Both the position numbers and the translations under genes were made by a program. Below the pieces are notes generated by a model. The model was not told where the DNA came from. It saw only the letters and a list, made by a program, of their open reading frames with translations, and searched no databases. Shown here one piece after another: positions 17,001 to 26,248 of a stretch of DNA of 64,000 nt; position 1 is the first letter of the stretch, and the number at the start of each line of letters is the position of its first letter. Origin of the DNA: Turicibacter faecis (GTDB lineage Bacteria > Bacillota_I > Bacilli_A > MOL361 > Turicibacteraceae); the NCBI RefSeq assembly GCF_037076425.1, contig NZ_AP028127.1, forward strand, positions 1,642,001 through 1,706,000. Reading direction: 5' to 3'.

Positions 17001-17060
17001 TTAGTTACCCCCTCTTTCATCCATAATTCTACGACGCCTATTGCTTAGCGTTCTAAAAAT

Positions 17061-17069
17061 ATTATACCA
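17061..17069 (-). promoter_or_regulatory. extended -10 promoter of the aminotransferase gene
   Basis: Minus strand TGGTATAAT about 60 bases upstream of the GTG start; no clear -35 box. Confidence 0.5.
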
Positions 17070-17096
17070 TCCTCGATTTCCACCCCGTACATGAAA

Positions 17097-17122
17097 ATAA
17101 AAAAAACATCCCGAAGGATGTT
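17097..17122 (-). terminator. terminator of tRNA array 3
   Basis: AACATCC-TTCG-GGATGTTTTTTTT; a fully paired version of the terminators of arrays 1 and 2. Confidence 0.9.
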
Positions 17123-17133
17123 AAAATTCATAT

Positions 17134-17207
17134 TGGAGCGGGTGAAGAGAATCGAACTCTCACAGTCAGCTTGGAAGGCTGAAGTTCTACCATTAAACTA
17201 CACCCGC
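17134..17207 (-). tRNA. tRNA-Gly (TCC), array 3
   Basis: Identical to the Gly genes of arrays 1 and 2. Confidence 0.95.
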
Positions 17208-17211
17208 ATAC

Positions 17212-17288
17212 TGGGGCGACTGATGGGAATCGAACCCACGAATGTCGGAGCCACAATCCGATGCGTTAACCACTTCGCCACAATCGCC
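17212..17288 (-). tRNA. tRNA-His (GTG), array 3
   Basis: Identical body, encoded extra 5' G. Confidence 0.95.
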
Positions 17289-17291
17289 ATA

Positions 17292-17367
<76 letters not shown>

Positions 17368-17373
17368 TCTTTA

Positions 17374-17449
17374 TGGTGGAGGATGACGGGCTCGAACCGC
17401 CGACCCTCTGCTTGTAAGGCAGATGCTCTCCCAGCTGAGCTAATCCTCC
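17374..17449 (-). tRNA. tRNA-Val (TAC), array 3
   Basis: Identical body. Confidence 0.95.
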
Positions 17450-17463
17450 ACTTTTATTCTTAA

Positions 17464-17540
17464 TGGTGACCCGTACGGGATTCGAACCCGTGTATGCATG
17501 CGTGAAAGGCATGTGTGTTAAACCGCTTCACCAACGGGCC
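17464..17540 (-). tRNA. tRNA-Glu (TTC), array 3 copy 1
   Basis: Identical body. Confidence 0.95.
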
Positions 17541-17556
17541 TTTTTAACACTTTTTA

Positions 17557-17633
17557 TGGCGCGCCCAAGAGGAGTCGAACCCCTAACCTTTTGATCCGTA
17601 GTCAAACGCTCTATCCAATTGAGCTATGGGCGC
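17557..17633 (-). tRNA. tRNA-Arg (ACG), array 3
   Basis: Identical body. Confidence 0.95.
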
Positions 17634-17641
17634 TTTTAAGT

Positions 17642-17730
17642 TGGTGCCTAGGGCCGGAATCGAACCGGCACGGGTGTCACCACCCGCAGGATTTTAAGTC
17701 CTGTGCGTCTACCAGTTCCGCCACCCAGGC
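17642..17730 (-). tRNA. tRNA-Leu (TAA), array 3
   Basis: Intact 89-nt form. Confidence 0.95.
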
Positions 17731-17765
17731 ATTTCATTATTTCAGGCACGCACCTTTTTTTAAAA

Positions 17766-17841
17766 TGGTGTCCTGCAGAGGACTCGAACCTCTGACCCTC
17801 TGATTAAAAGTCAGATGCTCTACCAACTGAGCTAGCAGGAC
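17766..17841 (-). tRNA. tRNA-Lys (TTT), array 3
   Basis: Identical body. Confidence 0.95.
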
Positions 17842-17859
17842 TTTTATTTATTATTTAAA

Positions 17860-17935
17860 TGGCGGTCCAGACGGGAATCGAACCCGCGATCTCCTGCGTG
17901 ACAGGCAGGCATGTTAACCGCTACACCACTGGACC
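17860..17935 (-). tRNA. tRNA-Asp (GTC), array 3 copy 1
   Basis: Identical body; sits on one side of Phe with a second Asp on the other side. Confidence 0.95.
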
Positions 17936-17940
17936 TTATA

Positions 17941-18016
17941 TGGTGGCTTGGGACGGAATCGAACCGCCGACACAAGGATTTTCAGTCCTTTGCTCTACCG
18001 ACTGAGCTACCAAGCC
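17941..18016 (-). tRNA. tRNA-Phe (GAA), array 3
   Basis: Identical body to the array 1 Phe genes. Confidence 0.95.
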
Positions 18017-18027
18017 TTTTATTTAAA

Positions 18028-18103
18028 TGGCGGTCCAGACGGGAATCGAACCCGCGATCTCCTGCGTGACAGGCAGGCATGTTAACCGCTACACCACTGG
18101 ACC
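18028..18103 (-). tRNA. tRNA-Asp (GTC), array 3 copy 2
   Basis: Identical body; keeps the Phe-Asp-fMet order and spacers of array 1. Confidence 0.95.
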
Positions 18104-18106
18104 TTT

Positions 18107-18182
<76 letters not shown>

Positions 18183-18201
18183 ATGTTTATTTATTTTAAT
18201 A

Positions 18202-18294
18202 TGGCGGAGGAAGAGGGATTCGAACCCCCGCGACGCTTTCACGCCCTGTCGGTTTTCAAGACCGATCCCTTCAGCCGGACTTGGGTATTCCTCC
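18202..18294 (-). tRNA. tRNA-Ser (TGA), array 3
   Basis: Identical body. Confidence 0.95.
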
Positions 18295-18312
18295 ATTTTT
18301 CCATATTTATTT

Positions 18313-18389
18313 TGGTAGCGGAGGAGGGACTCGAACCCCCAACCTCACGGGTATGAACCGTACGCTCTAGCCAGTTGAGCTACTCCGCC
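18313..18389 (-). tRNA. tRNA-Met (CAT, elongator), array 3
   Basis: Identical body. Confidence 0.92.
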
Positions 18390-18398
18390 TTTTTATTA

Positions 18399-18475
18399 TG
18401 GTCGGGAAGACAGGATTCGAACCTGCGACCCCCTGGTCCCAAACCAGGTGCTCTACCAAGCTGAGCCACTTCCCG
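18399..18475 (-). tRNA. tRNA-Pro (TGG), array 3
   Basis: 77 nt, acceptor CGGGAAG/CTTCCCG, loop TTTGGGA gives TGG. The only intact Pro gene here and the parent of the chimeric gene in array 2. Confidence 0.95.
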
Positions 18476-18490
18476 ATCTATTATTTTTAA

Positions 18491-18567
18491 TGGTGACCCG
18501 TACGGGATTCGAACCCGTGTATGCATGCGTGAAAGGCATGTGTGTTAAACCGCTTCACCAACGGGCC
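18491..18567 (-). tRNA. tRNA-Glu (TTC), array 3 copy 2
   Basis: Intact; first gene of the array 3 transcript. Confidence 0.95.
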
Positions 18568-18588
18568 TTCTCTCAAGACGACTTTCTT

Positions 18589-18617
18589 ATCTTAACACAT
18601 TCAACAACTTATGTCAA
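18589..18617 (-). promoter_or_regulatory. proximal promoter of tRNA array 3
   Basis: Minus strand TTGACA, 17 bases, TAAGAT. Confidence 0.85.
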
Positions 18618-18670
18618 AAGTTTTTTTATTTTTTATTTTCTCGTTCTTTGTCGCTTTTTGGAACTTCTTA

Positions 18671-18699
18671 ATAATATCATCCTTTAACGGGTTTGTCAA
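18671..18699 (-). promoter_or_regulatory. distal promoter of tRNA array 3
   Basis: Minus strand TTGACA, 17 bases, TATTAT; same tandem layout as array 2. Confidence 0.8.
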
Positions 18700-18725
18700 A
18701 ACAATTTTTGCATTTTTTTCAAAAA

Positions 18726-18760
18726 AATAAAGGTAAGTCATCAATGCTTACCTTTATTTA
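18726..18760 (-). terminator. terminator of the PAP2 gene
   Basis: AATAAAGGTAAG and CTTACCTTTATT form a stem that includes the gene's TGA stop. Confidence 0.8.
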
Positions 18761-19577
18761 GCCATCTAAATAGATAGGGATAACCTGCAAAGCTATAAAA
18801 AGCTAGCAATCCTCCGTATAAAAATTGATAAACCATGCCTTTAAAGGGCAAGGTTATGAGGCACCATTTTAAAATAAATAAAGATACGATTCCTATCATA
18901 AAACGAAATAACCGCATCGCAATTCGTCCCTTAACTTTGAAATTTACATATTTTTTTTCAAAGGCTACACCGACTATAAACCCTAAATATTCACCTACCA
19001 TATGAGCAGGATGATGTGGTAATACTAAAAGAAAGGGAAGGAATAAAACAAGCGTAGCTAAATAGAGTTTACTTTTATCCTCAGACCTTAAAAACAACCT
19101 GTATGTACAGTAACTAATCGTTAAACCAAACAAAATTCCGCACACCACATCTTTTGGGTAATGAACCCCTAGGTAAAGCCGTGACAACCCAACAAGTAAA
19201 ACCAGTATCAATAAAATGATGGCTGATTTATACCTTCTTAAAATCAAATAGGCGGCACCATAGGTAGAAGCAGCACCCTGTGAATGTCCACTTGGGAAAG
19301 AACTACCTGTCGCAGTTGAAACCCTTAGCGAGCGAACTCCTTCTTCTCCTATAGGTCTTTTTGCATTAACAATGTTTTTTACCGTATGATTAAACATTAA
19401 ATTTGTATAAAACGAATAACTTAAATATTCACCCATCCTTTTATCAATGCACCAGTATATTCCTAAGACAAACATAATCTTAAAAGGCGCCTCTCCAAAT
19501 TGGGTAATAAACTGAAATAATTGATCTAAAAGCGGGGTATGAAAGCTTTGTATAAAACGAATAATTTCTAACTCCAC
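18741..19577 (-). CDS. PAP2-family membrane phosphatase
   Basis: 278 residues with several hydrophobic helices. The three PAP2 motifs are present: K67...RP (KNIVNAKRP), PSGH at about 95-98, and SRLYLGVHYPKD (132-143) with the catalytic His. The family removes phosphate from lipid or undecaprenyl pyrophosphates at the membrane. Substrate is unknown; length and extra helices at the C-terminus resemble other Bacillota PAP2 proteins. ATG at 19577 has GAGAGGAAA upstream. Monocistronic. Confidence 0.85.
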   Translation of the reverse strand: MELEIIRFIQSFHTPLLDQLFQFITQFGEAPFKIMFVLGIYWCIDKRMGEYLSYSFYTNLMFNHTVKNIVNAKRPIGEEGVRSLRVSTATGSSFPSGHSQGAASTYGAAYLILRRYKSAIILLILVLLVGLSRLYLGVHYPKDVVCGILFGLTISYCTYRLFLRSEDKSKLYLATLVLFLPFLLVLPHHPAHMVGEYLGFIVGVAFEKKYVNFKVKGRIAMRLFRFMIGIVSLFILKWCLITLPFKGMVYQFLYGGLLAFYSFAGYPYLFRWLNKGKH

Positions 19578-19787
19578 ATTTCCTCTCCTAACCGATTCAT
19601 CATCTATTTATAAATTCCTACCATCATCTTATTTATAAAATCGGCCCTTTAGAACTACCTCTTTCATCAATAAAAGATACGCTAATCGCTTCATTTTCGT
19701 TCGAACATTCTTTTTGTTAGATTGCTCGTTGCTGCCTAGGATAGTAATGGCATTACCTTTAAAAATTCAATACAAAAGATTACTTCA

Positions 19788-20084
19788 TTAAGCTTTCCGC
19801 TCGTTATAATATTCCAACATTCCTCCGGTTACATTGATAACGTTATATCCAAGGCTATCTAAATACTGAGTAACATTTGCAGTTCTCGCTCCTGACCGAC
19901 AAATTAAATAATAACATTCCTGCTTATTTAAATAAGACTCTGGTTTTTGAATCAACTGATTCATTGGAATATGTTTGGCTTGTTTAAGTTTAGGTAATGC
20001 ATTAAACTCCTCAACCTCCCGAATATCAATGATATCAATTGAATCTAACTTTTCCTTTAAAGACTGAATAGTCACAGATTTCAT
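19788..20084 (-). CDS. single-domain rhodanese-like protein
   Basis: 98 residues. One rhodanese domain with IDIREVEEF near the start and an active loop CRSGARTA (Cys62), matching small rhodanese-type sulfurtransferases such as YtwF/GlpE. It probably carries a persulfide sulfur in the cytoplasm. The ribosome site GGGGGAAGT is upstream of ATG 20084. No partner sulfur genes are adjacent. A spacer of about 200 bp to the PAP2 gene holds nothing recognisable. Confidence 0.85.
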   Translation of the reverse strand: MKSVTIQSLKEKLDSIDIIDIREVEEFNALPKLKQAKHIPMNQLIQKPESYLNKQECYYLICRSGARTANVTQYLDSLGYNVINVTGGMLEYYNERKA

Positions 20085-20226
20085 TATTACTTCCCCCTTG
20101 ATTATAAATAATTTTTTCGTCCTTTAAGTAAATATAAATGAATGAATCCTAATAAGTTCATATGTTTAATAAAAGGTCTTCCCTTATTATAAGTCTTATT
20201 TAAATAATAGGCGAGTATTTTAAATA

Positions 20227-20256
20227 TAAAAGAGTCGAATAAAATCGACTCTTTTA
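20227..20256 (-). terminator. terminator of the cold-shock gene
   Basis: Minus strand AAAAGAGTCG-attttatt-CGACTCTTTTA. Confidence 0.85.
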
Positions 20257-20267
20257 TATTTAAATTT

Positions 20268-20468
20268 TTATAATTTTTGTACGCCTGAAGCCTGTGGTCC
20301 ACGATCACCTTGTGTAACCTCGAATTCAACTTTTTGTCCCTCTTCTAGAGTTCTGAATCCGTCTCCTTGAATTTCAGAAAAGTGAACAAACACTTCGTCA
20401 CCACTATCTGCAGTAATAAATCCATATCCTTTATCGGCGTTAAACCATTTTACTGTTCCTGTTGCCAT
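20268..20468 (-). CDS. csp: cold-shock protein (CspA family)
   Basis: 66 residues, the normal length. RNP1-type KGYGFI at 13-18 and RNP2-type VFVHF at 26-30 bind single-stranded nucleic acid. It acts as an RNA chaperone in the cold or at growth transitions. GGAGG lies upstream of the ATG. The roughly 170-bp AT-rich region upstream could hold the long 5' leader usual for cold-shock genes, but no specific structure is claimed. Confidence 0.95.
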   Translation of the reverse strand: MATGTVKWFNADKGYGFITADSGDEVFVHFSEIQGDGFRTLEEGQKVEFEVTQGDRGPQASGVQKL

Positions 20469-20672
20469 TTTGAAAAACCTCCAAAATATAAGTATAAAAT
20501 ATATTAACTAGTTACCTTCATTTAAAAGCAATATCTTAATTTCATTTTGCTTGAGATATGTTTTAAGTGTAATGGAACTATCGTTTATAGAATACCTCCT
20601 TTTAAAATTTATATACTCTCCTTTTACTATTTTTTATAATTTTATATAACACTGTTAATTCAGAGAGTAAAT

Positions 20673-20713
20673 AAAAAAGGATGTCTTCTTAATAAGAAGA
20701 ACATCCTTTTTTA
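20673..20713 (-). terminator. terminator of the methyltransferase gene
   Basis: AAAAAAGGATGTTCTTCTT and AAGAAGACATCCTTTTTT arms separated by a short loop; usable in both directions. Confidence 0.85.
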
Positions 20714-20793
20714 TTTACTAATGGGATACGGGCCTACTTCATCTATTTGTTATAAACGTTCGAAAGAAGAATTTTCCTGAACAACACTTTATT

Positions 20794-21963
20794 CTACTCC
20801 GATTTTTCTTCAACTACCGGCACAACTGATCCATATTTTTGTTTTAAATTATTATCAAAATATTGATAATAACGCGTTAAAATACGCCCATTATATAACT
20901 TTCTATTCTTATCTGCCTGGCGACCAAACGCTTTTTCGAATTTAGAGAACGACGTTAGAATATTGAAATCCCATGTCGATAATTTTCGTTTCATCATTCC
21001 AATTTTTTTATTTAATTTAAATACTTCATCCTCTTCACCAAGGCGCTCCCCATAAGGAGGGTTTGTAATCATATAAGCATATTTATAATTTGAAGAGAAT
21101 TTATGGAAATCTAACTGATGGAATTCTATCGCTTTTGAAACTCCAGCTTTTTCAGCATTTTGACGTGCAGTGCGTAACACTTGAGGATCGATATCATAAC
21201 CAAACATACGTAATGAGTTATTTTTTATCGCCTTTCGGGCACTATCACGAACCTGTTCAAAAATTTCTTTGTCCATTGATGGCCATTCTTCACAAACAAA
21301 CGTACGATTTAATCCCGGTGCAATGTTGTTTCCAATCATAGCAGCTTCAATTAAAATGGTCCCTGACCCACAAAATGGATCAACTAAAAGTCGTTCCGGT
21401 TTCCAACGAGATAAGAGAATTAGTGAAGCTGCTAATGTTTCTTTTAACGGCGCTTCCCCCGCGAACTCACGATAGCCACGTTTATGCAACCCCGGACCTG
21501 TTGTATCAATCGTTAACGTTACCATATCTTTTAGAAGGGCTACCTCTATCTTATAAACTGGCCCGTCCTCAGAAAACCAATCCTGATTATAGGCGCGTTG
21601 CATACTCTTTACTACCGCTTTTTTTACAATCGCTTGACAGTCAGGAACGCTATGTAATGTAGATTTAATTGACTTTCCGACAACGTGCATTTTTCCATTA
21701 ACAGGGATGTATTGACTCCAATCAATCGCTTCGGTTTGATTAAATAAATCTTCGAATGTTGTTGCCTCAAATTCTGCAATATTAATTAAAACACGGTCAG
21801 CCGTTCTTAACCACGTATTAGTAATTGCAATATCCATTTCATCACCCTCGAAATGAACCTTTCCATTTTCTAAGCGTAAATCTTCATAACCTAGTTGTCG
21901 TAACTCCTTCGCCGTAACGGCTTCGATTCCAAACGTCGTTGTTGCAATTAGTTTATAATCCAT
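20794..21963 (-). CDS. THUMP-domain class I SAM-dependent RNA methyltransferase (RlmL/YpsC type)
   Basis: 388 residues. The N-terminal ferredoxin-like and THUMP region (about 1-165) binds RNA. The Rossmann methyltransferase has DPFCGSGTILIEAAMI (SAM site, about 195) and the amino-methylation motif NPPYGER near 300. It matches the YpsC/RlmL N-terminal family that makes m2G in 23S rRNA. ATG at 21963 is chosen because AAGGAG lies about 10 bases upstream; the frame extends to 21999 without a site. No partner gene is close. Confidence 0.88.
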   Translation of the reverse strand: MDYKLIATTTFGIEAVTAKELRQLGYEDLRLENGKVHFEGDEMDIAITNTWLRTADRVLINIAEFEATTFEDLFNQTEAIDWSQYIPVNGKMHVVGKSIKSTLHSVPDCQAIVKKAVVKSMQRAYNQDWFSEDGPVYKIEVALLKDMVTLTIDTTGPGLHKRGYREFAGEAPLKETLAASLILLSRWKPERLLVDPFCGSGTILIEAAMIGNNIAPGLNRTFVCEEWPSMDKEIFEQVRDSARKAIKNNSLRMFGYDIDPQVLRTARQNAEKAGVSKAIEFHQLDFHKFSSNYKYAYMITNPPYGERLGEEDEVFKLNKKIGMMKRKLSTWDFNILTSFSKFEKAFGRQADKNRKLYNGRILTRYYQYFDNNLKQKYGSVVPVVEEKSE

Positions 21964-21999
21964 ATATCTATTTCTCCTTATCTTAAAGTAACGAATCAT

Positions 22000-22533
22000 T
22001 CAAGCCTTGCGTTACTGTGATAGCATTATATTTACTTATATCCTACGTTTATATTAAAATTTCTAGCTATTAATTTTTAATACCTATATTAAAATACCAT
22101 TTTTAAGTTTATCATTAATCTTCCCACATGGCAATAATTATCTTTTTCTGTCTAATTATGAAAAATATTATTATATCATATATTTTTCTATAAAAATAGA
22201 AGTTTTACTCCTTCGTTTTAATCATTCCCTCCCTTCAGATCTATATTCGCCATTTTTAATTTATTAACCCTATACTTTTAAAGTATCTATGAAACCTAGC
22301 TATTCTTTACTCCGTAAAGAACTTTAACTGAACACGCCTGTGTCTTATACGACCTTAATCCTTGCATTCCATTTTTCTATACAAAACGTAGAACACGTTT
22401 CTGTTTACATATTATATTAGGCTATTTTAAGCCGATTCATTCGTTTGGGTGGCTTTTTTCATCATTTAATCCTCATTTACCCAAAACAAATCCTATCCCG
22501 CTACCTTAAAGACGTTTTTCAAGTAATTCTTTA
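22000..22533. other. intergenic region without a recognised gene
   Basis: About 530 bp, AT-rich. Stop codons are scattered in all frames. I see no tRNA, repeat family or strong promoter pair. Confidence 0.6.
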
Positions 22534-22571
22534 TAAAAAAAGTCATTCAAACGCGTTGAATGACTTTTTTT
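22534..22571 (-). terminator. terminator of the 22570 membrane protein gene
   Basis: AAAAAAAGTCATTCAA-cgcg-TTTGAATGACTTTTTTT, a long symmetrical hairpin. Confidence 0.88.
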
Positions 22572-23376
22572 ATTTAATTTGAATGGCTCCATTTACTTCT
22601 TTCGTATATGGAATCTTATTGGCATCTAAAAGGTTAGTCAATGCTAGGACAATTTGGTTTCCTACCTCATTTTGATCACTTACAAACTGATTGTAGGCCT
22701 GTTTCACTTCCTCAGTTAGAGATTCGCTACCTTCAAGTTTACCCATTAACTGATTAAGGCTAGTTAGTTTAAGATTCAATAGGCGTCCCATCTCAGAAAA
22801 GTTATCCCCTTCTGTAGCCATGATTTCCTGAGTTTTAACCGCTATCTGATTTTGTTTCTCTTTTAATTCCTGAAGATAAACACTAGAAAAATTACCCGTA
22901 CTCATATGATCAGACAAACTTTTATTAATTTCATTATGTAGTAGCATCAGCTCATCATACTTGCCGATATAATCAGTTACTACTTTGTTAGTCGAAAGAC
23001 CTAAAAATTGATTTACCTGATTCTGAGGAATAACCCCACCGACATAAAGAACCGTAAGTAATACAACAACCAACGGGATTCCAACTAAAATTCCACGTAA
23101 TATATCCGCAAATGAGTTTTGAGTAGATAGCGTAATGTCTGCCATCTGATTTCCATTTCTAGTTTTTTGATACGGGGACTGCGATTTACGATGATTATTT
23201 CGTGTATAACCAACATTTTTTCTACCTAAATCATGATTGGCTCGGTATTGGGTTGTATCGACATTATATTGATACGTTCTTAGTTCATTCGTCGATTGTT
23301 TTTCTAACCTTATTTGTTCTTCTTCTCTCCATTGTTGATACCAGTTTCTATAATAAGTTTTATTTTTTATACCCAT
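22570..23376 (-). CDS. hypothetical single-pass membrane protein with an extracellular helical domain
   Basis: 268 residues, family not recognised. About 90 polar N-terminal residues rich in Asn, Gln, Tyr and Arg are followed by one membrane segment (about 94-115, GILVGIPLVVVLLTVLYVGGVI). The rest, outside the cell if the positive-inside rule holds, is mainly helical and charged (KYDELMLLHNEINKSLSD and similar) and could form a coiled coil. It is monocistronic with its own terminator. Function unknown. Confidence 0.6.
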   Translation of the reverse strand: MGIKNKTYYRNWYQQWREEEQIRLEKQSTNELRTYQYNVDTTQYRANHDLGRKNVGYTRNNHRKSQSPYQKTRNGNQMADITLSTQNSFADILRGILVGIPLVVVLLTVLYVGGVIPQNQVNQFLGLSTNKVVTDYIGKYDELMLLHNEINKSLSDHMSTGNFSSVYLQELKEKQNQIAVKTQEIMATEGDNFSEMGRLLNLKLTSLNQLMGKLEGSESLTEEVKQAYNQFVSDQNEVGNQIVLALTNLLDANKIPYTKEVNGAIQIK

Positions 23377-23534
23377 CCTTTTTGTTGCAAGATTTAATGG
23401 CTTGCAACTTCCCCCCTTTCAGTGTTATATCCTATCGTTGCAAAACATCGTCGTGTTACTAGAAACATACGCTTTTTTTAGCTCCTATATGATAAGGAGG
23501 AGGTAACTTTCGTTCGACTTTTAACACTTAACAT

Positions 23535-23563
23535 TTGTAGTTGAATGTTAAATTTTATATAAT
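23535..23563 (+). promoter_or_regulatory. promoter of the MFS gene
   Basis: TTGTAG, 17 bases, TATAAT, about 60 bases before the ATG. Confidence 0.6.
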
Positions 23564-23624
23564 GATAGTGTTTGTTTAGACTTATTAATCCTGTCATTAG
23601 TCAAACATTTTATAAGGAGGCTTT

Positions 23625-24794
23625 ATGGAACAAAAAACATTACGGAAATTCTTATTTTTTAACTTTTTAATTATGACCGTCTTTAACTTCGCACACCCCG
23701 TGACTCCGCGGCTCATTAATGAATTAGAGTTACCCTCTTATATGTTCGGACTCTTCTTCGCCCTTATGTCAATTGGAAGCTATATCTTTTCTCCCATCTG
23801 GGGAAGCCTTTCAGATTATAAGGGACGAAAAAAGTTCCTAATGCTCGGGGTTTTAGGCTACGGCATGACGCAATTAGGATTTGGGCTGAGTCAATCGGCC
23901 ATTACAATTTCTATCTTTCGTGTTCTTGGGGGAATCCTAAGTGTTAGTTACGTAGCGGTCATCATGGCCTGCATCAGCGATTTGTCGTCGGCAAAAGGTC
24001 GCGCAAAATCACTCGCCTATCTTGCAGCAACTACTTCAATGGGGGCAGCTGCCGGTTCAAATATTGGAGGATGGCTTGGAGCGACACATTACCAAAACAG
24101 TTTCATTGTACAGTTCATTTGTTGTATTTTATTAACAATCTGTCTCTTTTTCTTAACAGAGGATACCCTAGTCAATAAAAAAGAAGGAAAAACAACCCTC
24201 TCATTAAGCCACCTTACTTTTAAAAAATCTCAGATTGAATTTGGTCCACTATTGACCTCACTCATTCTAACCGTTGCATTAATGAACATTACAACAACAG
24301 CCTATAACTCAACCATCGGATACTTTGTTGAGTCAGATTTAAAGCTACCTACTCAATTAAACGGTCTTATCCTCAGTGTAGTTCCTATCTGCGCAGTTTT
24401 AGGAAATTTTCTTATTAGTCCTCGGCTTGCCAAAAAATACGATGAGTTTAAAACGCTAATCGTGATCATTGGATTAACAGCTACTTCGCTACTTGTATGG
24501 TCAGGCACAACAAACCTATTATTAACGTGCATTTGTTTGATGACCTTCTTTATCGTCATGCCCTTGGCACAACCTATTTATCAAAGTATGATTTCTAAGC
24601 AGGCCAAAAACAATGCAGGAGAAATCATGGGTATTCAAAACTCATCACGTTCTGTCGGAATGGTTATCGGATCATTAAGTGCCGGATTTCTATACGATTT
24701 AGGAAGTAAACTACCTTTCCTCATGGGAGGAATCACCGCTTTAATTGCCTGCTTGGTTTTAATCTTTCAACATCATCAACAAAAAAGACATTAG
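23625..24794 (+). CDS. major facilitator superfamily transporter
   Basis: 389 residues with about 12 predicted membrane helices. The loop 2-3 signature GSLSDYKGRKK (60-70) is clear. The first half resembles drug/proton antiporters of the TetA/YfmO type, so it is likely an efflux pump; the substrate is unknown. AAGGAGG lies 6 bases upstream of the ATG. It is one of the few plus-strand genes and converges on the phosphatase gene with a shared terminator. No regulator gene is adjacent. Confidence 0.85.
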   Translation: MEQKTLRKFLFFNFLIMTVFNFAHPVTPRLINELELPSYMFGLFFALMSIGSYIFSPIWGSLSDYKGRKKFLMLGVLGYGMTQLGFGLSQSAITISIFRVLGGILSVSYVAVIMACISDLSSAKGRAKSLAYLAATTSMGAAAGSNIGGWLGATHYQNSFIVQFICCILLTICLFFLTEDTLVNKKEGKTTLSLSHLTFKKSQIEFGPLLTSLILTVALMNITTTAYNSTIGYFVESDLKLPTQLNGLILSVVPICAVLGNFLISPRLAKKYDEFKTLIVIIGLTATSLLVWSGTTNLLLTCICLMTFFIVMPLAQPIYQSMISKQAKNNAGEIMGIQNSSRSVGMVIGSLSAGFLYDLGSKLPFLMGGITALIACLVLIFQHHQQKRH

Positions 24795-24814
24795 GAACTC
24801 TAATGTCTTTTTTT
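24779..24814. terminator. bidirectional terminator between convergent genes
   Basis: AAAAAAGACATTAG-gaact-CTAATGTCTTTTTT overlaps both stop codons. Confidence 0.85.
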
Positions 24815-25267
24815 ATATTCAAATCGGGATACAATTTCTTCCTCACTAAGGCCTAGCTCTAACACCCGATTAAGCTTTTTAACACAGTATGTATTGGGTG
24901 AATATTTGGGTGATTCAAAAATCCAGCGATCATCAAGTCCGAGGAGGCGACAAACAGCGAAGGCGATAGCCGCTGATCTGGATTCTCCCGTTGAACAATG
25001 AATAACAATCGTTTCCACCTGATCAAAATGATTTAAAATAAACTCGCCAATTCTTAGACAATCCTCCTCTGATAGTAATGTCTGGTCACCGTGCACCTCA
25101 TGGATATCATCAAAACTTACTGAAATCATATCAATAATTCGAGGATTTCTATAAAAATTGGGCGTAGGCGCGTGGGTCCCCAAAATTGAAACTAACAATG
25201 TAACCTCCATCCACTGGTTATAACTCCATTCCTCTGCCTCTTTCTGACTCATGATTTTAATTTCCAC
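24800..25267 (-). CDS. dual-specificity-type protein phosphatase
   Basis: 155 residues. HCSTGESRS at 90-98 fits the Cys-dependent phosphatase loop HCx5R, with Cys91 and Arg97. The general-acid Asp could be in MISVSFDDIHEV (about 48-59). It probably dephosphorylates Tyr/Ser/Thr on proteins or a small phosphorylated compound. Proteins of this size with this loop are common in Bacillota, often as orphan genes. ATG 25267 has AGGGGGGAC upstream. Confidence 0.75.
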   Translation of the reverse strand: MEIKIMSQKEAEEWSYNQWMEVTLLVSILGTHAPTPNFYRNPRIIDMISVSFDDIHEVHGDQTLLSEEDCLRIGEFILNHFDQVETIVIHCSTGESRSAAIAFAVCRLLGLDDRWIFESPKYSPNTYCVKKLNRVLELGLSEEEIVSRFEYKKRH

Positions 25268-25480
25268 GATAGTCCCCCCTCTTCTTTATCCCCCAGTTTC
25301 AAGATATGCCGGTGGCGATTTCTTTTTTATCAAAACCCCTTATGCTTACTAAAAATAGTCGGTCTATCCCGTTCATCACATAACGACGTTTTTATCAAGA
25401 ATGGGATGCTTTTACTCACGCTATTTTATTATCAATCCCATCGGCGTTAAAAAAATAAACATCTTCTTCTCTTTTTTCCT

Positions 25481-26248
25481 TTAAACCAATATTCCATGAT
25501 CCTCATGGTCATTCATATTTTCGAGCTTTAAACGACCTACCTCAATCTTCCGTCCATTAGGAAATTCATAATAAAGGATTCGTTGCTCGCCAGGCATAAA
25601 GGGAGATACGCTAAATGTAATAGCAAACTTATGACTTTGAGGAACAAGTTCACTATATTTTCCTAGATAATGAAGGTGATTAATCTCCTCGTCCTTATAA
25701 ACATCTTTTGAGACCGTCGTTACTGGACTATCATCCCCTAATTTAAAATTATATGCGCTAACTAAGGCTCCCTCCGCACTCGCTTCCAAAACCTTAATGG
25801 CGACGACAACCGTCCATTCGTCCTTCTGCTCATAATACCCCCAATCCCAATAACTCGTCTCATCAAATTTTGATAAAACCAACTCAAAATTATTCGATAA
25901 CTCATCGGTTGTTACTCCACCAACAGGTGAGGGATCAGGTTGCTCCAACCAGCTAATTTCCTTAATCAGTATGCATGAAAATATAATAACCGCGACAACC
26001 TTTAAAAGAATGATTAACACTTTTTGACCTCGGTTTTCCTTTACAGAACAAGCTGTAAGATCAATACGACTTTCCACAATACATTCAAATGCCTCCGCCC
26101 ATTGCAATAACCTTTCATCCTGCGAAGAATCATGATTCTGCTTTAAAAAGTCGTCTACTAAACATTCATAAACATTTTCTATCTCTTCAAGCGACATCGT
26201 CGGGGTTACCCCAAGAATTTCATACGCATGCTTCACATCCTCCATCAA
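25481..26248 (-). CDS. membrane protein with a degenerate J-domain-like N-terminus
   Basis: 255 residues. The first 35 (HAYEILGVTPTMSLEEIENVY) look like the first helices of a DnaJ J domain, but the HPD tripeptide is missing (QNHD at the matching place), so it is unlikely to stimulate DnaK. One membrane helix follows (about 77-97, VLIILLKVVAVIIFSCILI), then an outside domain of about 150 residues with many beta-type stretches. ATG 26248 is followed by a second ATG; either may be used. Function unknown. Confidence 0.55.
   Translation of the reverse strand: MMEDVKHAYEILGVTPTMSLEEIENVYECLVDDFLKQNHDSSQDERLLQWAEAFECIVESRIDLTACSVKENRGQKVLIILLKVVAVIIFSCILIKEISWLEQPDPSPVGGVTTDELSNNFELVLSKFDETSYWDWGYYEQKDEWTVVVAIKVLEASAEGALVSAYNFKLGDDSPVTTVSKDVYKDEEINHLHYLGKYSELVPQSHKFAITFSVSPFMPGEQRILYYEFPNGRKIEVGRLKLENMNDHEDHGILV

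Noticed and set aside
20102-20329. A 75-codon minus-strand frame overlapping the 3' end of the cold-shock gene
   Set aside because: It runs over the terminator and the end of csp in another frame; no ribosome site.
25481-26248. A functional DnaJ co-chaperone
   Set aside because: The HPD motif needed to stimulate DnaK is missing and the rest of the protein is a membrane helix with an outside domain.
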